Below are positions 9,727 through 21,482 of a stretch of 64,000 nt of DNA, piece after piece. Under the pieces are notes generated by a model. It did no database searches. It saw only the letters and a list, made by a program, of their open reading frames with translations, and had not been told where the DNA came from. Within the stretch, counting starts at the first letter, position 1, and each line of letters opens with the position of its first letter. The position numbers were made by a program, and so were the translations under genes. This DNA is from Selaginella moellendorffii (lineage: Eukaryota > Streptophyta > Lycopodiopsida > Selaginellales > Selaginellaceae), in the NCBI RefSeq assembly GCF_000143415.4, contig NW_003314374.1, positions 273,754 through 337,753 on the forward strand, given 5' to 3'.

Positions 9727-10272
9727 ATGGGTGCTACAAAGATCCTGGTTCTTCTTGGTGGAGTTTTACTCTCAAGTTTGATGGCAGCAGTGGAAGCTCT
9801 TGATCCTTACACAGCTCCGGGCAGTTCGCAAAGAATCAACGCCACCGTTGTTCAAGGCTACGTTTTCTGCCAGAATTGCTACAAGGACTGGAGCAGACAT
9901 CTGGGAGGTGTGTTATGTTTGATCAATCTTACTTCGCTTGCTATGGACTTATCTTTTCCACTCCATCCAGGGGCTGAGGTTTCTGTAGAATGCACGGCGA
10001 TTTCCACCGGCAAGCTCGTCGCCCTCGGCAAAGGAATTTCCCGCGAGAATGGCTACGTGGAAATCCGGTTGGATGGGTACGACTACAGCAGCAAGCTCAA
10101 GATCCACCGCTGCCTGGCGAAAATCGTCCGCTCACGGGACCCATCTTGCGATTATCGCACGAATGTAAATTCTGGATACAGCGGCGCCAAGCCCCAGTTC
10201 TCCGGAGTCGCGGGAAACATGGCCTATTTCACTACAAATGCGTTTTCTTTCACTCCAATGTGCTCCTATTGA
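9727..10272 (+). CDS. Secreted Ole e 1-domain protein 2
   Basis: Exons 9727-9907 and 9971-10272 give 160 aa. The 63-nt intron has no stop and is a multiple of three, so an unspliced read-through product would stay in frame, but the splice restores the family sequence HLGGAEVSVEC. A signal peptide of about 24 residues ends near AAVEALD. The domain starts NATVVQGYVFCQNCYKDW and continues with GYVEIRLDGYDY, CLAKIVRSRDPSCDYRTNV and a closing FSFTPMC. It is divergently oriented to gene 1 (303 bp between starts) and convergent with gene 3 (92 bp between stops). Confidence 0.88.
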   Translation: MGATKILVLLGGVLLSSLMAAVEALDPYTAPGSSQRINATVVQGYVFCQNCYKDWSRHLGGVLCLINLTSLAMDLSFPLHPGAEVSVECTAISTGKLVALGKGISRENGYVEIRLDGYDYSSKLKIHRCLAKIVRSRDPSCDYRTNVNSGYSGAKPQFSGVAGNMAYFTTNAFSFTPMCSY

Positions 10273-10364
10273 TCAATAGCTTCTATGAATTCGCTCAATG
10301 CGGCAAGAACCCTAACAGCTTCATTTGGCGGCAAATTTTATTGAAAAACTTCTTTTTGTGAAAT

Positions 10365-10894
10365 TTAGGGTTCTTCGTCTTCGTCTGTACAGTAGGGCGT
10401 GAAAGCAAATGGGCCGGTTTTGTAGAACGCTTCGCCCATGAAAATCTTCTCGAATTCCAGCGCCGCTCCCTTCTTGCCGCCTCCAAGATCCGTGGCTGTG
10501 TCGCACGACCGATCGGGCGACGCGAGGATCATCGCCTTGCACGATTCGGGGGGATCGTAGACGCTCTTGTAGGTCTGGGGGAATTTGATCTGGAAGAAGC
10601 CATCGCGGTTCGATGCGGCCTCGCCGTAGCTCCCATCGCGGCATTCCACTCTCACCAATGCTCCTGGCATCGAGCAGATCGAGCAGAGGAATAGATCGAG
10701 CAAAGGAATCGACACATACCTGGGGAGGGCTTGTCGAAATTTCCATCACAATCCTGGCAGGAGACAAATCCTTGCACGACAGTCGTGAGATCAGTGGATG
10801 TTTCTTCCTGATCATCGCCATCCTCTGAATACTCCCCAGCAGCACTGGCATCGCCGAGAATCAATAGAAGAAGAAAGGCGTAGAGGAGCTGCAT
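10365..10894 (-). CDS. Secreted Ole e 1-domain protein 3
   Basis: Exons 10720-10894 and 10365-10663 (56-nt intron) encode 157 aa. The N terminus is a signal peptide (MQLLYAFLLLLILGDASAAG) followed by an acidic linker. The domain begins TTVVQGFVSCQDCDGNF and continues with ALVRVECRDG, NRDGFFQIKFPQ, CKAMILASPDRSCDTATDLG and YKTGPFAFTPYC. The tail is acidic (DEDEEP). It is the same gene structure as its two neighbours, with one phase-1 intron after the second cysteine of the domain, so the three arose by local duplication. Confidence 0.88.
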
Positions 10895-11097
10895 TGTCGA
10901 GGATAGAGCGAAGAATCCATCACGGAGCTTAAATCTTCGCAGTGGGAGGATCGTGCCATGACGAAGATCGTGAGAACATAAGAACCCTAGGCCTAGTAAC
11001 AAGGAATAAATATTTGACTTCTTTGCTTGGTTTGCACTCCATCCGGCATCCTAGGGTTTTGTGTCGCTGCGAGCTCGGCAATCGATCGTGTGCGGCC

Positions 11098-13158
11098 ATG
11101 GAGGGAGGCGGGACGCTTGTGGATTTGTGCCTGGAAGCGGCATCGCGGAGCGCTGACAGTGTGAGATCTTGGCGTAGGCAGAGACGAACTCTGGAAATTT
11201 TACCGGCTCATCTCGCGGAATCGTTGCTTCATCAGCTACTTGTCAAGAATCTCTTCTCGCCTCCACTTCTAGAGTAAGCACAAGAATAGAAACGATCGAT
11301 CTATAGAGAAACTCGTTTTAGCTTACACTCTTTTTTTTTCATAGGCTCTTCCAGTTAAGTGTCGAGGAACTGGATCTAAATGGAGAACTCAGTGTTGATG
11401 CCGAATGGATGGCCTACATCGGTGGATTTCGGCATTTGCGAGTTCTCAAAGTCGAAAGTTGCAAAGCCTTGAACAATTCAGCGATATGGCACCTCTCAGG
11501 CAAGCTCCATTTCTCTTTTGAAAGAAGACTTAGTTTTGCGGTTGGAATGTAGGAATGGAATCGATCGAGGAGCTACGAGTTGATCGTTGCTCCAAGATAA
11601 CAAACCAAGGATTGGAACACATATTAACCCTCGGCAAGCTCAAGCACTTGGGACTCTCAGAAACGGGGATTGGAGAGCAAGGGATTGGAAAGTTGGCTGT
11701 TCTTAGGAACCTGTCTCATTTGGATCTTGGCGGCTTGCCTGTGACAGACTCTCATGTTTCTTCGCTTCTGGTAAGCATGTATTCTATAACAGAAATAGAT
11801 TTTTGATCGACTTGCAAAAGTACCTTCCAGGTACTTCAACACTTGATCGACCTCCAACTCTGGGGTAGCAGCATAACAAACGAAGGAGCAAATATGCTGA
11901 AGGGCTTTCCCAGGCTGGAAATACTGAACCTGGCATGGACAAAGGTTTCGGTGGTTCCCTCCATGCCGAGAGTGTCACAGCTGAATCTCTCTCACTGCGT
12001 GGTTCTATCGGTTTCCGAAGAAGGGTCAGCTCTCGATCAACTTCGTCTGTCCGGAGCAACTATGCAGGATCCACTCAGAGTCCTCCACAGTCACTCACTC
12101 CCCGAGCTCTCCGTGCTCGAGTTATCTGCGACCAACCTGGCAGCTTTGACCTTCCTTGGCAGCTTGAAGCGAGTAGTCAAGCTCGATCTGAGCTCAATGC
12201 CAAGCGTCTCGAGTGACACCATGAATCTGCTGGCCAAGTGTGCGAGGAATCTAAAACACCTTGATCTCAGTGACACACGAGTTGGCTCAGAAGGCGTAGC
12301 AGTTTTGACTGGTCACGTTCCAGCTCTGGAGCATCTTTCACTCAGGGGCACCTCGATTACGGATAGTGTGTTTGGTTACTTGGGGCTGATGCCGTCGTTG
12401 ATTGACATTGACCTCAGTAACACGAGCTTGACAGGTATGCCAGTTTTCGAGTTTACGAAAGTTTCTTATACTTGTGCTTTGTGCATGCAGGCGCTCCTGT
12501 AGACTCTTCGTTTTGGTCTGTGCTTCATCTCCAGCAGCTCCACAACCTGAGACGATTGGACTTGCGTCGCACGCGATTTTCTGATAAGAGCTGCAAGCGA
12601 CTCGCTTGTTTGGTGCGGTTAACACACCTGCTCTTGTGCGCCGAGTTTTTAACCGATGCATCGCTTCACGAGCTTTCTGCTCTCCCGAACCTGCGAAGCC
12701 TTGCGTTTCAAGGGACAGTGTTGACAGACGCAGGCCTGCGCTCGTTGAAGCCGCCGCTTCTGTTGGAAGAGCTTGATCTGACGGACTGCTGGCTACTCAC
12801 GGAAGGCTGTCTTCTTCAGTTCTGTGATTACTATCGCAGCGTAACTGTGAAGCACGATCGTATAGCTGGAAACCTTAACTCTCAACGGTCATCGGTCAGA
12901 CGGATGCAAGTCAAGAACCCGCATGTTCCAGTGAAGACGCAGGGTAAAATTGGAAGAGGTACTTGAATTTGACTCGCAAGGAAAACGTTCACTTACGAAA
13001 TGTGTGTTCCAGATGAACGGATTCGATATACATTCTCTGAGCTGCACGAGTTAAGAGGCTTAACGTCAGAAGTGGCCGCCTGGGAAATGAGTACCTTACC
13101 TCGAGAACTTTCACGAACTTTACAAGATGAGGATCACATCGAGCCATCGTCGAGCTGA
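11098..13158 (+). CDS. Leucine-rich repeat (RNI-like) protein
   Basis: Six exons give 588 aa: 11098-11273, 11345-11499, 11553-11770, 11831-12434, 12491-12958 and 13013-13158. The N-terminal ~55 residues (VDLCLEAASRSADSVRSW and on) are F-box-like in position but not a clear F-box. About 15 leucine-rich repeats of the AMN1/RNI kind follow, for example LKHLGLSETGIGEQGIGKL, LKHLDLSDTRVGSEGVAVL and LRSLAFQGTVLTDAGLRSL. The protein ends in a charged tail (LQDEDHIEPSSS). The layout resembles a conserved plant LRR family of unknown function. The second intron uses a GC donor (CAG|GCAAG). The stop codon lies 16 bp from the stop of the convergent ETO1-like gene. Confidence 0.88.
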
Positions 13159-13174
13159 GCCCCACGCTGAGTAC

Positions 13175-16116
13175 TTATGAGAGATGCTGTACACGTCCGT
13201 AAAGCTCTAGCGTGTCCGAGTGGGTCGGATCAATGGACAAAGCAGCGCGGCAGTCACGGAGAGCGTCTGATATTTCTCCGCTGCATTCATGAAAAGCGGC
13301 ACGGAGGTGGAGAAGCTGTAAGTCGGCCTTGAAAGCTATGGCTTTTGAGAGCTCGGCTATGGCTTCTCGATCTCGCTGGCTGTCCATAGCAACTGGAGAA
13401 AAACGATGGAACAACCAAGTAAGTTTCAAGTAAAAAAGCTGTCTGTAGTTTCTGATGCGATGACGTACCTGCTGCTCGGTATCTGTATGGATAGGTCCGG
13501 AGCGGATCAATTTGCGTCACCATGCTTAAGTCGGCCATGACCAGATCGCGATCACAGTACTCAGCTCGCTTTTCATATGCCGACGCGTTATTCATCGACT
13601 TTTCGATCAACTTTGTCATCTCATCAAAAGCGGATTTGCGGTCTCCCTGCAAGAAATAGACACGAGCCAGGCCTTGATGAGCTCGAGTGTGCCGAATCTT
13701 CAGTGCGTTGACGTAGCAGTCCAGAGCTTGCTCCAGCTTTCCACAATCGACATAGACGCTTCCCAAGTTGTTGAGAGCCTGCGGTCGAGAAGTTATGTCA
13801 AGCTTTCGACGGACGTGTTTTGTACCTGGCCTTTGCGAAGCCCGTCGGACGGACACTTGAGCGCTTCTTCCAGCAGTCCAATAACTTTGGTGGACGCTGT
13901 CGGATCCAAACTGGTGTCTGCCAGGGCGTATGCTTTGAGAAAGAAAGCTTCGAAGGATCTCTGGAGGGATATAGACTCCTCCGCCTTTCTGAGTGCTTCT
14001 TGGCGGTGTCCAGTATCGTAAAGAAGCCATCCTTCGTAGACGAGCTTTTCCTGGTTGTTATCGGCGTGCTCTCGAGCCAGCCTCAAGCTTCTCAACGCGG
14101 CCTTTGGACAACTTAGCCTGTGCACAAGCAAGTATTTACATATTCAACCAGTCAGCTCGTAGAAACTAAGGTGGTGAAAGTTTCGACAGACCTGAGCAGC
14201 AGCAGAGATTGCCGGAAGAAAAGCAGGCCTTTCGAAGACTCAGCTTCCGTTTCCAGCATCTGGTGAACGACTGCTAGAGACGATATGTCATCGACAGATG
14301 ACCAGTGATCATATAACTTCATCCAGCAATCTGCCTTGGTCCACTGCACCACATGCTGCTTGAGAAGATCCAGGAGCTGCGAAGCACAGACGCGTCCAGA
14401 GTACATCCTGTACCCAGGATCGAAAGTCAAGAGCGCCCGCAAGTCCCTCACAGCAGCCTCGTAATCGAGCAGCGCCAGACTGAAGTAAACTCTGAGCTCC
14501 AGGCAGTCCTTGGTGATGCAGAATCGCAAGACTCGACTTATCTCCGTGATAGCCTCGTGAACTTTCTTCTCGTCCATCAAGACCGCAGCTCGGTACTTGT
14601 AAGGATACGTCAGAGTTGGATCAAGCTCGGTGGCCGTGTTGAGATCCGAGAGCTTGTCATGGCCGAGACAGTACAGGGACTTCTCTTCGAACATCCAGCC
14701 GCTGTTCTTGTAGCAAGCGATGATGCTCGCGGCTTCCGAGTAGGCCGCCATCCTGTGACCTCGCATATACTTCACTCTCGCGACACCGGCCAGCGAGTAT
14801 ATGTGGCCTTCGTCAGCGGCAGCCTCGAAGAACTCGTGAGCTTCTTTGTACTGCTTCCTGGCGAGCATCGAGCAGCCGAGCTGGTGCAACGCGAGAGCTC
14901 TCTGCCTGGACGACACCGCACAGTCTTTGGCGAAGTGGAGCAGCTTGACCGTCATGTCGGACGAGAAGTCGTCGTCCATGGCAGCTTGGCCGAGCAGGCA
15001 GTAGAGAGAAAACGACGAGTGGCCGACCGCCGACAGCCTCTTGCGCCCATCCTGCGTGGAAAACAGCTTGGACACCGGGGCAATGTACAGCGACTTCGGC
15101 AGCTCTCGCAGGAAGACTTGCAAGCAGGCTCCGACCAGGGACTGGGCGTTCTCGTCGAGAGCGCAGTCGAGAAAGGTGATGGCGTCCTGGAGGGTGTGGA
15201 CGCACGTAGCCAGCCGCTGGTCGCAGGCCTCCTTCAACTTATCGCAGAAGAACTTGTTGGCGAACGTCATGACTTCGATGACGACGGTGGGGGAGGGCCT
15301 GCCGATGGTTCCCGTGCGAGCAAACTTGTCCACGGCTCTCATCCCCATGGCCGAGATCCCGTTCCTGGAGAACTCGATGTTGGTCCTCCTCGACTCGGTG
15401 AAGCAGCCGTTGAGCATGGCGTCGAAAGGCAGGCTGAGAGCGGCCATCTTTTGCCGGTTGCAGTAAATCCGATCACCCTCTACGTGGAAGACTACGTCCG
15501 AGAAGTGCCACCTCTCGTGCTGCTGCTGCTGCTGCTGCTGCTCGTCCTCATCGCAGTAATCTAGAGCTAGGCAGGGGATATGATCGGCCAACCTGGTGGA
15601 AGTAGCGGCAGCTCGGTGACTAGCGCTCTCGCCCGGGTTCTCATCGAGCTCCTCACCCCGCCTCTCGAACTTGAGCCAGGCAGCGATGACGAGCTTGTGG
15701 TGATTGGTGGTGGCGTGCTGGCGAGCGAGACGGAGGCTCCGGCGGAGGAGCTTGAGCTCGCCGAGGCCACGGAAGACGAACGACTGCTCCAGGTAGAGTC
15801 GAGACTTTTCTTGGTTGGATGTAGCAACGCCTAGCTCTTTATGGATTTCAGCCAGCGTCGAGACGTAGTCCACGGGCTTGAAGTTCGGATTGATGGGTGG
15901 ATCTGCGAGCTTCGGAAGAAACATGCTGGAGGAAGGAAAACAATCACAATCAAAAAGAGCGAAGAACAAGGTGAGAATTTGTCTATCCATTGAGAGAGCG
16001 GAGAGAGCTTACCTTTGGGAGGAGTCCTTTTGATGGACAGGCTTCGATGCCGCTGTTGGTGCTGGCTTCTCCGACGATGCGACATGGAGGATGTGGATAT
16101 CCTTGCAAATTCCCAT
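13175..16116 (-). CDS. ETO1-like BTB/TPR protein
   Basis: Five exons (16013-16116, 14192-15925, 13826-14117, 13469-13778, 13175-13392) give 885 aa, close to Arabidopsis EOL proteins. ETO1/EOL proteins link CUL3 ubiquitin ligase to type-2 ACC synthases and so limit ethylene production. Conserved N-terminal DPPINPNFKPVDYVSTL precedes a BTB domain at about 170-280 (WHFSDVVFHVEGDRIYCNRQ). TPR arrays follow (LALHQLGCSMLARKQYKEA, LDPTLTYPYKYRAAVLMDEK, NNLGSVYVDCGKLEQALDCY). A polyglutamine run (QQQQQQQ) sits just before the BTB domain. The start ATG at 16116 is chosen because exon 1 joins exon 2 in phase 2 and an upstream in-frame stop closes the frame. Whether lycophytes have the ACC synthase target is not shown here. 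Confidence 0.9.
15521..15543. repeat. CAG/CTG trinucleotide run coding for polyGln
   Basis: About seven CTG units on the plus strand encode seven glutamines in the ETO1-like protein. They lie between the N-terminal helices and the BTB domain. Confidence 0.85.
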
Positions 16117-16895
16117 TGCTGCGAAAGCACAGCCAAAGAAATGCTGCTCTGCTCGCTCACGCCATCGCCCTCCAAGTTCTATCGCTCATCGCCTTCCGAG
16201 CTCTATCCAGATTGAAGAGAAGAAGCGGTTTGAAACTCATCGCAGGACAAAGGGTCCGGGAAGAACCCCAGAAGATAAAAGAGGAAGAAGAGACCCAAAA
16301 GCTAACCAGATAGACAAAATGAGAAAGAGGAAGTAGCCAGAATGTGGGTTCTTTGTTGGAACCATTTTAAATGCTGCGAGCAGATACCCAGTCTGGGCAT
16401 CTGGCTGCTCAACGACACTCTCGCAAAAGCCACAAAGGGCTTTGAATTCTCGCCATAGCTAGCTTGCTCGATAGAGAGAAAACAAAACAACACACGTCAA
16501 GCCCGTCATACCCGTCAGACAATTTCGTACACAGTGTGTACGGCCAGATTAATTTTCCAGCTGGCCAATGTGATTTGATCTCCCATCTATCTTGCTTTGT
16601 TTGTTCTTGCGGTATTGTCAGCGAATTTAGACAAGGTAGTGATCTTTGAATGCTCCATTCAATGGTCGTGAAGTTCGTTGCTGGAAGTATTTTACGTGTT
16701 TAAAGTGGAATGCGACGGAGACATTCTCGTGTGTGTGCTGTACATGAAAGAGTTTGAATCTGGCCGCTGGATTAGAATCGCATCCAACGGCGGAGGTTCG
16801 TTAGGGCTTTAGAACACGTGGCTAGGGATTATCTTTGAATCGACGGCGGAGATTCAAGCAATCTAGGCGCCCTTGTTTGTGTGGTGGTGTTGGCT
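16117..16895. other. Intergenic region between divergent genes
   Basis: This 779-bp stretch separates the starts of the ETO1-like gene and the plastid-type gene. No coding frame is recognised. It must hold both promoters. Confidence 0.5.
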
Positions 16896-18125
16896 ATGGC
16901 GGCCATTGGACGAGCGTGTGGATTTCCGCCGGTCGGGCTTGCGGCGCCGATCTCTCGCAGGAATTCCGCGCACTGGATTGTTACTCGCAGCGGCAATGGC
17001 GCGGCGATCAGGCGTGTCATTGTGAGAGCGGCTGGGGTTGATTTGGATGCGGCAGCTCCGGCGGCAAGCTCAGGAACCAAGAGCAAGGAAATTGCTCCTG
17101 ATAACAGCTGGTCGATCACAAAGGTGTGTTGACTTTGATCTTTCTTGCCGATTGGGAAACATTGTGTTGATTTTAGACATCTTTTGGAACAATTGGACTC
17201 TTTCTCGGCTCAGGACTTCTCTCGTAAGCTTCAAGTTACAAAGAAAGTATCGGTTGATATGAATTCTCTTTTTTTTTTTTGTTCTTTCGCATATGAAGAT
17301 ATGGTTTTGGCGCATACTTTACCATTCTACCAGGATCAGAATGGTCCTCGTTGATGCTAACGTATGGATTTCCACTCGCGATCATTGGAATGGCGCTCAA
17401 GGTATATTGTCATGCATGAAGCTGGAGCTTTAATCTTTGTTTGGAACTTTTCAGTATGCTGAGCTCAAGCCCGTGCCTTGCACAACTTACGCGGATGCTC
17501 TGGCATTGAGAGAATCACAAGCGACTCCAATTCTCAAGCAGGTAAAAAGGAAAGTTTTCTTCGTTTCCTTTTTTAGATGGTTTCGTTCGTGATGCTTGAA
17601 CAGGTTAGAGAAGACGTGATCCGGTATAGATACGGAGATGAGCAGCACCTGGAAGAGGCGCTCAAGAGAATTTTTCGCTACGGCCAGGTATAAAAACTAG
17701 CCAATTCCTCTCAGTCAGGTACAGCAGCATTCTCAACACTTGCGAGTATAAACTAAAAATCGAGAGGCTCAATTCGCAGGGAGGAGGGATCCAAGCTCGC
17801 AATGGCCCAGTTCTCCAATCCATTCGCGAGGAAGTGAGTGACCAAGGCAAGTACACGCTCGTCCTCGTCTTCAAAGCCAAGGCTCTCCAGCTCGAAGATT
17901 TTCTCACTCGTCAAGTAAGCGAACTTTTCTTGGTTGCCACAAATCACATTTGTTTTGTTTCTTTCAGGCCAAATTCACATCTTTCTTCGGCCCCGGGGTG
18001 ACAGCCAACATTGGTAGGAGTTTTCTCGTGTTCTTGAAAGTTTTTAATCCTTCTTTACTATCGCAGAATCGACCGGCGATAGCGTCTTCGAAGTGAAATT
18101 GATTGCTGATGGTGGAACTGTATAA
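16896..18125 (+). CDS. Unrecognised plastid-type protein
   Basis: Six exons join in frame to 212 aa: 16896-17123, 17455-17541, 17604-17687, 17780-17914, 17968-18013 and 18067-18125. I do not recognise the family. The first ~50 residues are rich in Ala, Arg and Ser with few acids (MAAIGRACGFPPVGLAAPIS and on), which fits a plastid transit peptide. The body has WSITKYAELKPVPCTTYADA, then VREDVIRYRYGDEQHLEEAL, a basic/aromatic turn RIFRYGQGGG, then YTLVLVFKAKALQLEDFLTR and FTSFFGPGVTANIEST. There is no membrane helix and only one cysteine in the mature part. The first intron (331 nt) is long for this genome. Clean splice sites and consistent phases argue that it is expressed. Function unknown. 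Confidence 0.75.
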
Positions 18126-18513
18126 AGTAATGTAAGTAATACTTTGTGTAAAGATTGTATTTTTCTCTATAAATTTCACCGAGTTTGGAAATTTGTACAG
18201 AATTAAATTCATATGAAGCTTACATCGGCCGAAATTTCAGCACCTAGAGTTGCGATTCAGGCAATTCCAGTGCTATGAATCAACAGGGGAAAGAAAGTCT
18301 CACAATTCTCGCAATTTCTCTCCAACCGAGTGAAGTTTACCTTCAAAGAAAAGGAGAATGGGCAAAGAAACCCTCGCAAAGTTTCTCCTTGATAGTCGCT
18401 TCATGGGTTTCATGGAATGTGATAATCTACAGAGAGGATGTCGTTCGTGTTCTTCCACCTACAAGTTTTGAAGAAGATCATCCCTGCAGCAGATCCCTTG
18501 GTAATCTTTCTCC

Positions 18514-19483
18514 TCCATGTTTGGTTTGCTACCTTCCTGTGGATCTGAAAGCTCATCCTCTCGACTCTCACTTATGTCCACTGGGAGTTTGGAGACTCCA
18601 CACCACGTTGCAGCCTCGAAGAACGGCGAGAATCATTTAAGATCAGAGAGTCGATGGAAGTTCCGTGTGGATTCGCCAGGCCGGAGTCCTACCCGGGAGA
18701 AAGGGCTCCGGATTCGAGATCCAGGAGGAGGCCGACATGGATTACCTCCAAGGATGCAAGGGAATCGTCGTAGCCTCTGCGATTTTCGGCGACTATGACG
18801 TGTTGAAGCCGCCCGCCAACTTGAGCAGCACCAGCACCAGCGTCGCAATGTTTGTGGACGACGAGACCCTGAAAACTCTCCAGAGAGAAAGAGCTGAAAC
18901 CGGGGCCTGGAGGATCATCCGCGTACGAAGCGCCACATACGGGCGAGACAACCGATCCAAGGGAAAGATTCCAAAGATGCTGCTGCACAGGCTCGTCCCA
19001 AACGCGCGCTTCTCCATCTGGATTGATGCCAAGCTCCAGATAGTAGTGGATCCCATCCAGATGCTCGAGAGATTCCTGTGAAGGAGCGGCGATACCATGG
19101 CCATCGCCAACCATTACGTGCGCTCGGATGCGTTTGACGAGGCGAAGGCGATCATTCGATACAAGAGGTACGACAACAAAACCAAGCTTGATGCGCAGAT
19201 GGAGTTCTACCGTACGCAAGATGGTCCCGTCCCGTACGACCGCGCCACCAGGATGCCGCTGGTGACTGACGTTCCTGAAAGCTGTGTGATCATCAGGGAG
19301 CACACTCCGATCGCGAATCTGTTTTCGTGCCTCTGGTTCAACGAGCTCGACAGGTTTACACCGCGTGATCAGGTGAGCTTTGCGGTGGTGCGTGACAAGA
19401 TCATCGCGCAAGTGCCATGGCGGATCACTGTCTTTCAGGATTGTGAGAGGCGAAACTTTGTGTGGACAACACCGCACAAATAA
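18514..19483 (+). pseudogene. DUF616 (TOD1/MUCI70-like) gene, broken
   Basis: DUF616 proteins are Golgi glycosyltransferase-like proteins; plant members include TOD1 and MUCI70. Visible blocks, in order, are CYLPVDL near 18530, SMEVPCGFARPESYPG (18652 on), then in another frame GFEIQEEADMDYLQGCKGI, VVASAIFGDYDVLKPPANLS, NARFSIWIDAKLQIVVDP, then after a stop TMAIANHYVRSDAFDEAKA and FSCLWFNELDRFTPRDQVSF. Two lesions are seen: a frameshift around 18695-18705, and TGA at 19079-19081 where the family has Trp (FLWRSGD). The coding half is otherwise well kept, so decay is recent or one lesion is an assembly error. A more scrambled relative lies at 53.2-53.8 kb. Confidence 0.75.
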
Positions 19484-19743
19484 TTCAATCCCATTTGTAA
19501 TTTGACACATAATAAATATGTTTTTGACATATAAGAAATCTAACTCAAGACTTCAAGGGAATTTTCCAAATCATTCATTCATTCACATACTGTTTACACA
19601 ATCTTGCTAGTGTAAAGCATGAGACCAAAAGATTCATTTTGAAGACTGTTGTAATCATTTGTAAAACTTAGTTGTAATTTGGTTTATTAAAAAAATGTTG
19701 ATTTAAAGCTCTACTGTTTTAGGTTTTTAGGGTTTACAGGCAA

Positions 19744-21482
19744 ATGGCGAGCGAGCAAATCCAGCGCTCCCAGCAATCGCAGCAGCCACTGCAGCAGCCG
19801 CTGGCGATCGTGAGCAGCAGTGGCGGGAGCGCGCCTGGCTCTTCGGAGAAGATCAATTTCAAGGCACTGCACGTCCGGGAGTTCTCGGGCCACAAGAAGA
19901 AGGTTTGTGGAGACTTCTTCTAGGAGAAATTTCAAGCTTTGTTCCTGCCAGGTACATTCTGTGGCCTGGAATTGCACGGGAAAGAAGCTCGCGTCTGGCT
20001 CCATCGATCAGACTGCTCGCATTTGGCATGTGGAACCTCACGGGCATGTAAGTTCTTTTTCTTTGGCGCTCGAAATCCTCTTTTATGTTTTCGTTTCTTT
20101 GTATCTGACAGAGTAAGAACACAAATTTCTTCGTGCTCACGGATTTTTCTTTTCCGTTCTTTTCTTTCTTTTTTCTTTTCAGAGTAAGAACAAGGATATA
20201 GAACTTAAAGGACACAGTGATAGCGTCGATCAGCTGTGCTGGGACCCCAGACACGCCGACCTTCTTGCGACAGCGTCCGGGGATAAGACTGTTCGTCTCT
20301 GGGATGCTCGCAGTAAGTATAGCGATTGATCTTCTATTTTCTCGTCAGCCCACTCACTCAATCGTTTTCAGCTGGGAAGTGTTCACAGCAGGTTGAGTTG
20401 AGTGGTGAGAACATCAATATCACTTTCAAACCAGATGGAACACACATTGCTGTCGGTAACAGGGTAAGCCAGTGACAATGGAATCCTTTCTTTTGGCTCT
20501 CTTCCAACCAAGATCTACCTGCAGGACGACGAGCTTACCATTATTGATGTTCGTAAGTTCAAGCCTCTCCAAAAACGAAAATTTGCCTATGAAGTAAGAA
20601 GCATAAATATTGTTTTGAGGCTCTAAGTACTTGTTTCCACTTCAGGTGAACGAAATAGCTTGGAATAGCACTGGGGAGCTCTTCTTCCTGACAACTGGGA
20701 ATGGTGAGGTATTTTTCACCTTTGCTCGCGAGCTGCTCAATATTGAGTGTTTCAGGAGGGTTTGGTACTGCAGGGACTGTCGAGGTTCTATCGTATCCAT
20801 CGCTGCAAACACTCCAGACGCTCATTGGTCATACAGCCGGCTGCTACTGCATCGCTATAGATCCTACTGGCAGGCAGGTTTGCTGCTCGAAATTCCTGTG
20901 AAAAGTTCCTCAGCTTTTTTTCCTTTTTTCCCTCTACATTCTCAGATACTTTGCGGTTGGAAGCGCGGACGCTTTGGTCAGCCTGTGGGATGCGTCCGAA
21001 ATGCTGTGTGTTAGGACCTTCACAAAACTCGAGTAAGTAGCCCAACTTATACTTCTCTTTCGTAAACTTCACATAAACGAACGCTTTTTTCTCCAGATGG
21101 CCTGTGAGGACGATAAGCATAAGTCACGACGGCCAGTACCTTGCTTCCGCGAGCGAAGATCTCTTCATTGGAATTGTAAGCTACTTTTTTCTGCTCCCAC
21201 TTTTCTCTCGCTTCGAGATGGATCAACCTTACGGAAAGCTGTGACTGCCTACCACAGGCGGAGGTGGAAACTGGAAGATCGGTACACCAGATTCCGTGCC
21301 GGGCAGCCATGAACAGCGTCGAGTGGAATCCAAAGTACAATCTCCTGGCATTTGCAGCGGACAAGCAAGTCGACAAGTACCAAACCGACGAAGGTATGCA
21401 CTGCTCATCGGTCTCTCCTTCCGAAAAAAAATCGTTTTTTGTCACAGGTGTTTTTCGAATCTATGGCTTTGAAAGTCCCTGA
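19744..21482 (+). CDS. THO3: THO complex subunit 3 (WD40 protein)
   Basis: THO3/TEX1 is a nuclear WD40 propeller in the THO/TREX complex, which couples transcription to mRNA export and siRNA pathways. Eleven exons encode 346 aa: 19744-19902, 19952-20047, 20183-20312, 20372-20463, 20525-20593, 20646-20703, 20774-20873, 20946-21032, 21097-21175, 21258-21393 and 21448-21482. WD repeats include VHSVAWNCTGKKLASGSIDQ, DQLCWDPRHADLLATASGDK, YFAVGSADALVSLWDASEML and ISISHDGQYLASASEDLFIG. The C terminus ends KYQTDEGVFRIYGFESP as in plant homologues. A Gln/Ser-rich N terminus precedes the propeller. Exon 7 ends in a GC donor (GGCAG|GCAGG), needed to keep the frame into YFAVG. Exon 7 could start 18 nt earlier at 20756. 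Confidence 0.92.

Noticed and set aside
14353-15564. 403-aa open frame on the plus strand
   Set aside because: It is antisense to the large ETO1-like exon, which has the clear family sequence. The GC-rich codon pattern leaves the opposite strand open.
18689-19510. 273-aa minus-strand frame
   Set aside because: Antisense to the DUF616 relic, whose plus-strand frame matches the family.
20756-20773. Earlier acceptor for THO3 exon 7
   Set aside because: It keeps frame but inserts six residues (GFGTAG-like) into a block that reads NGTVEVLSY in the chosen model, which fits THO3 homologues better. Not excluded as an alternative form.
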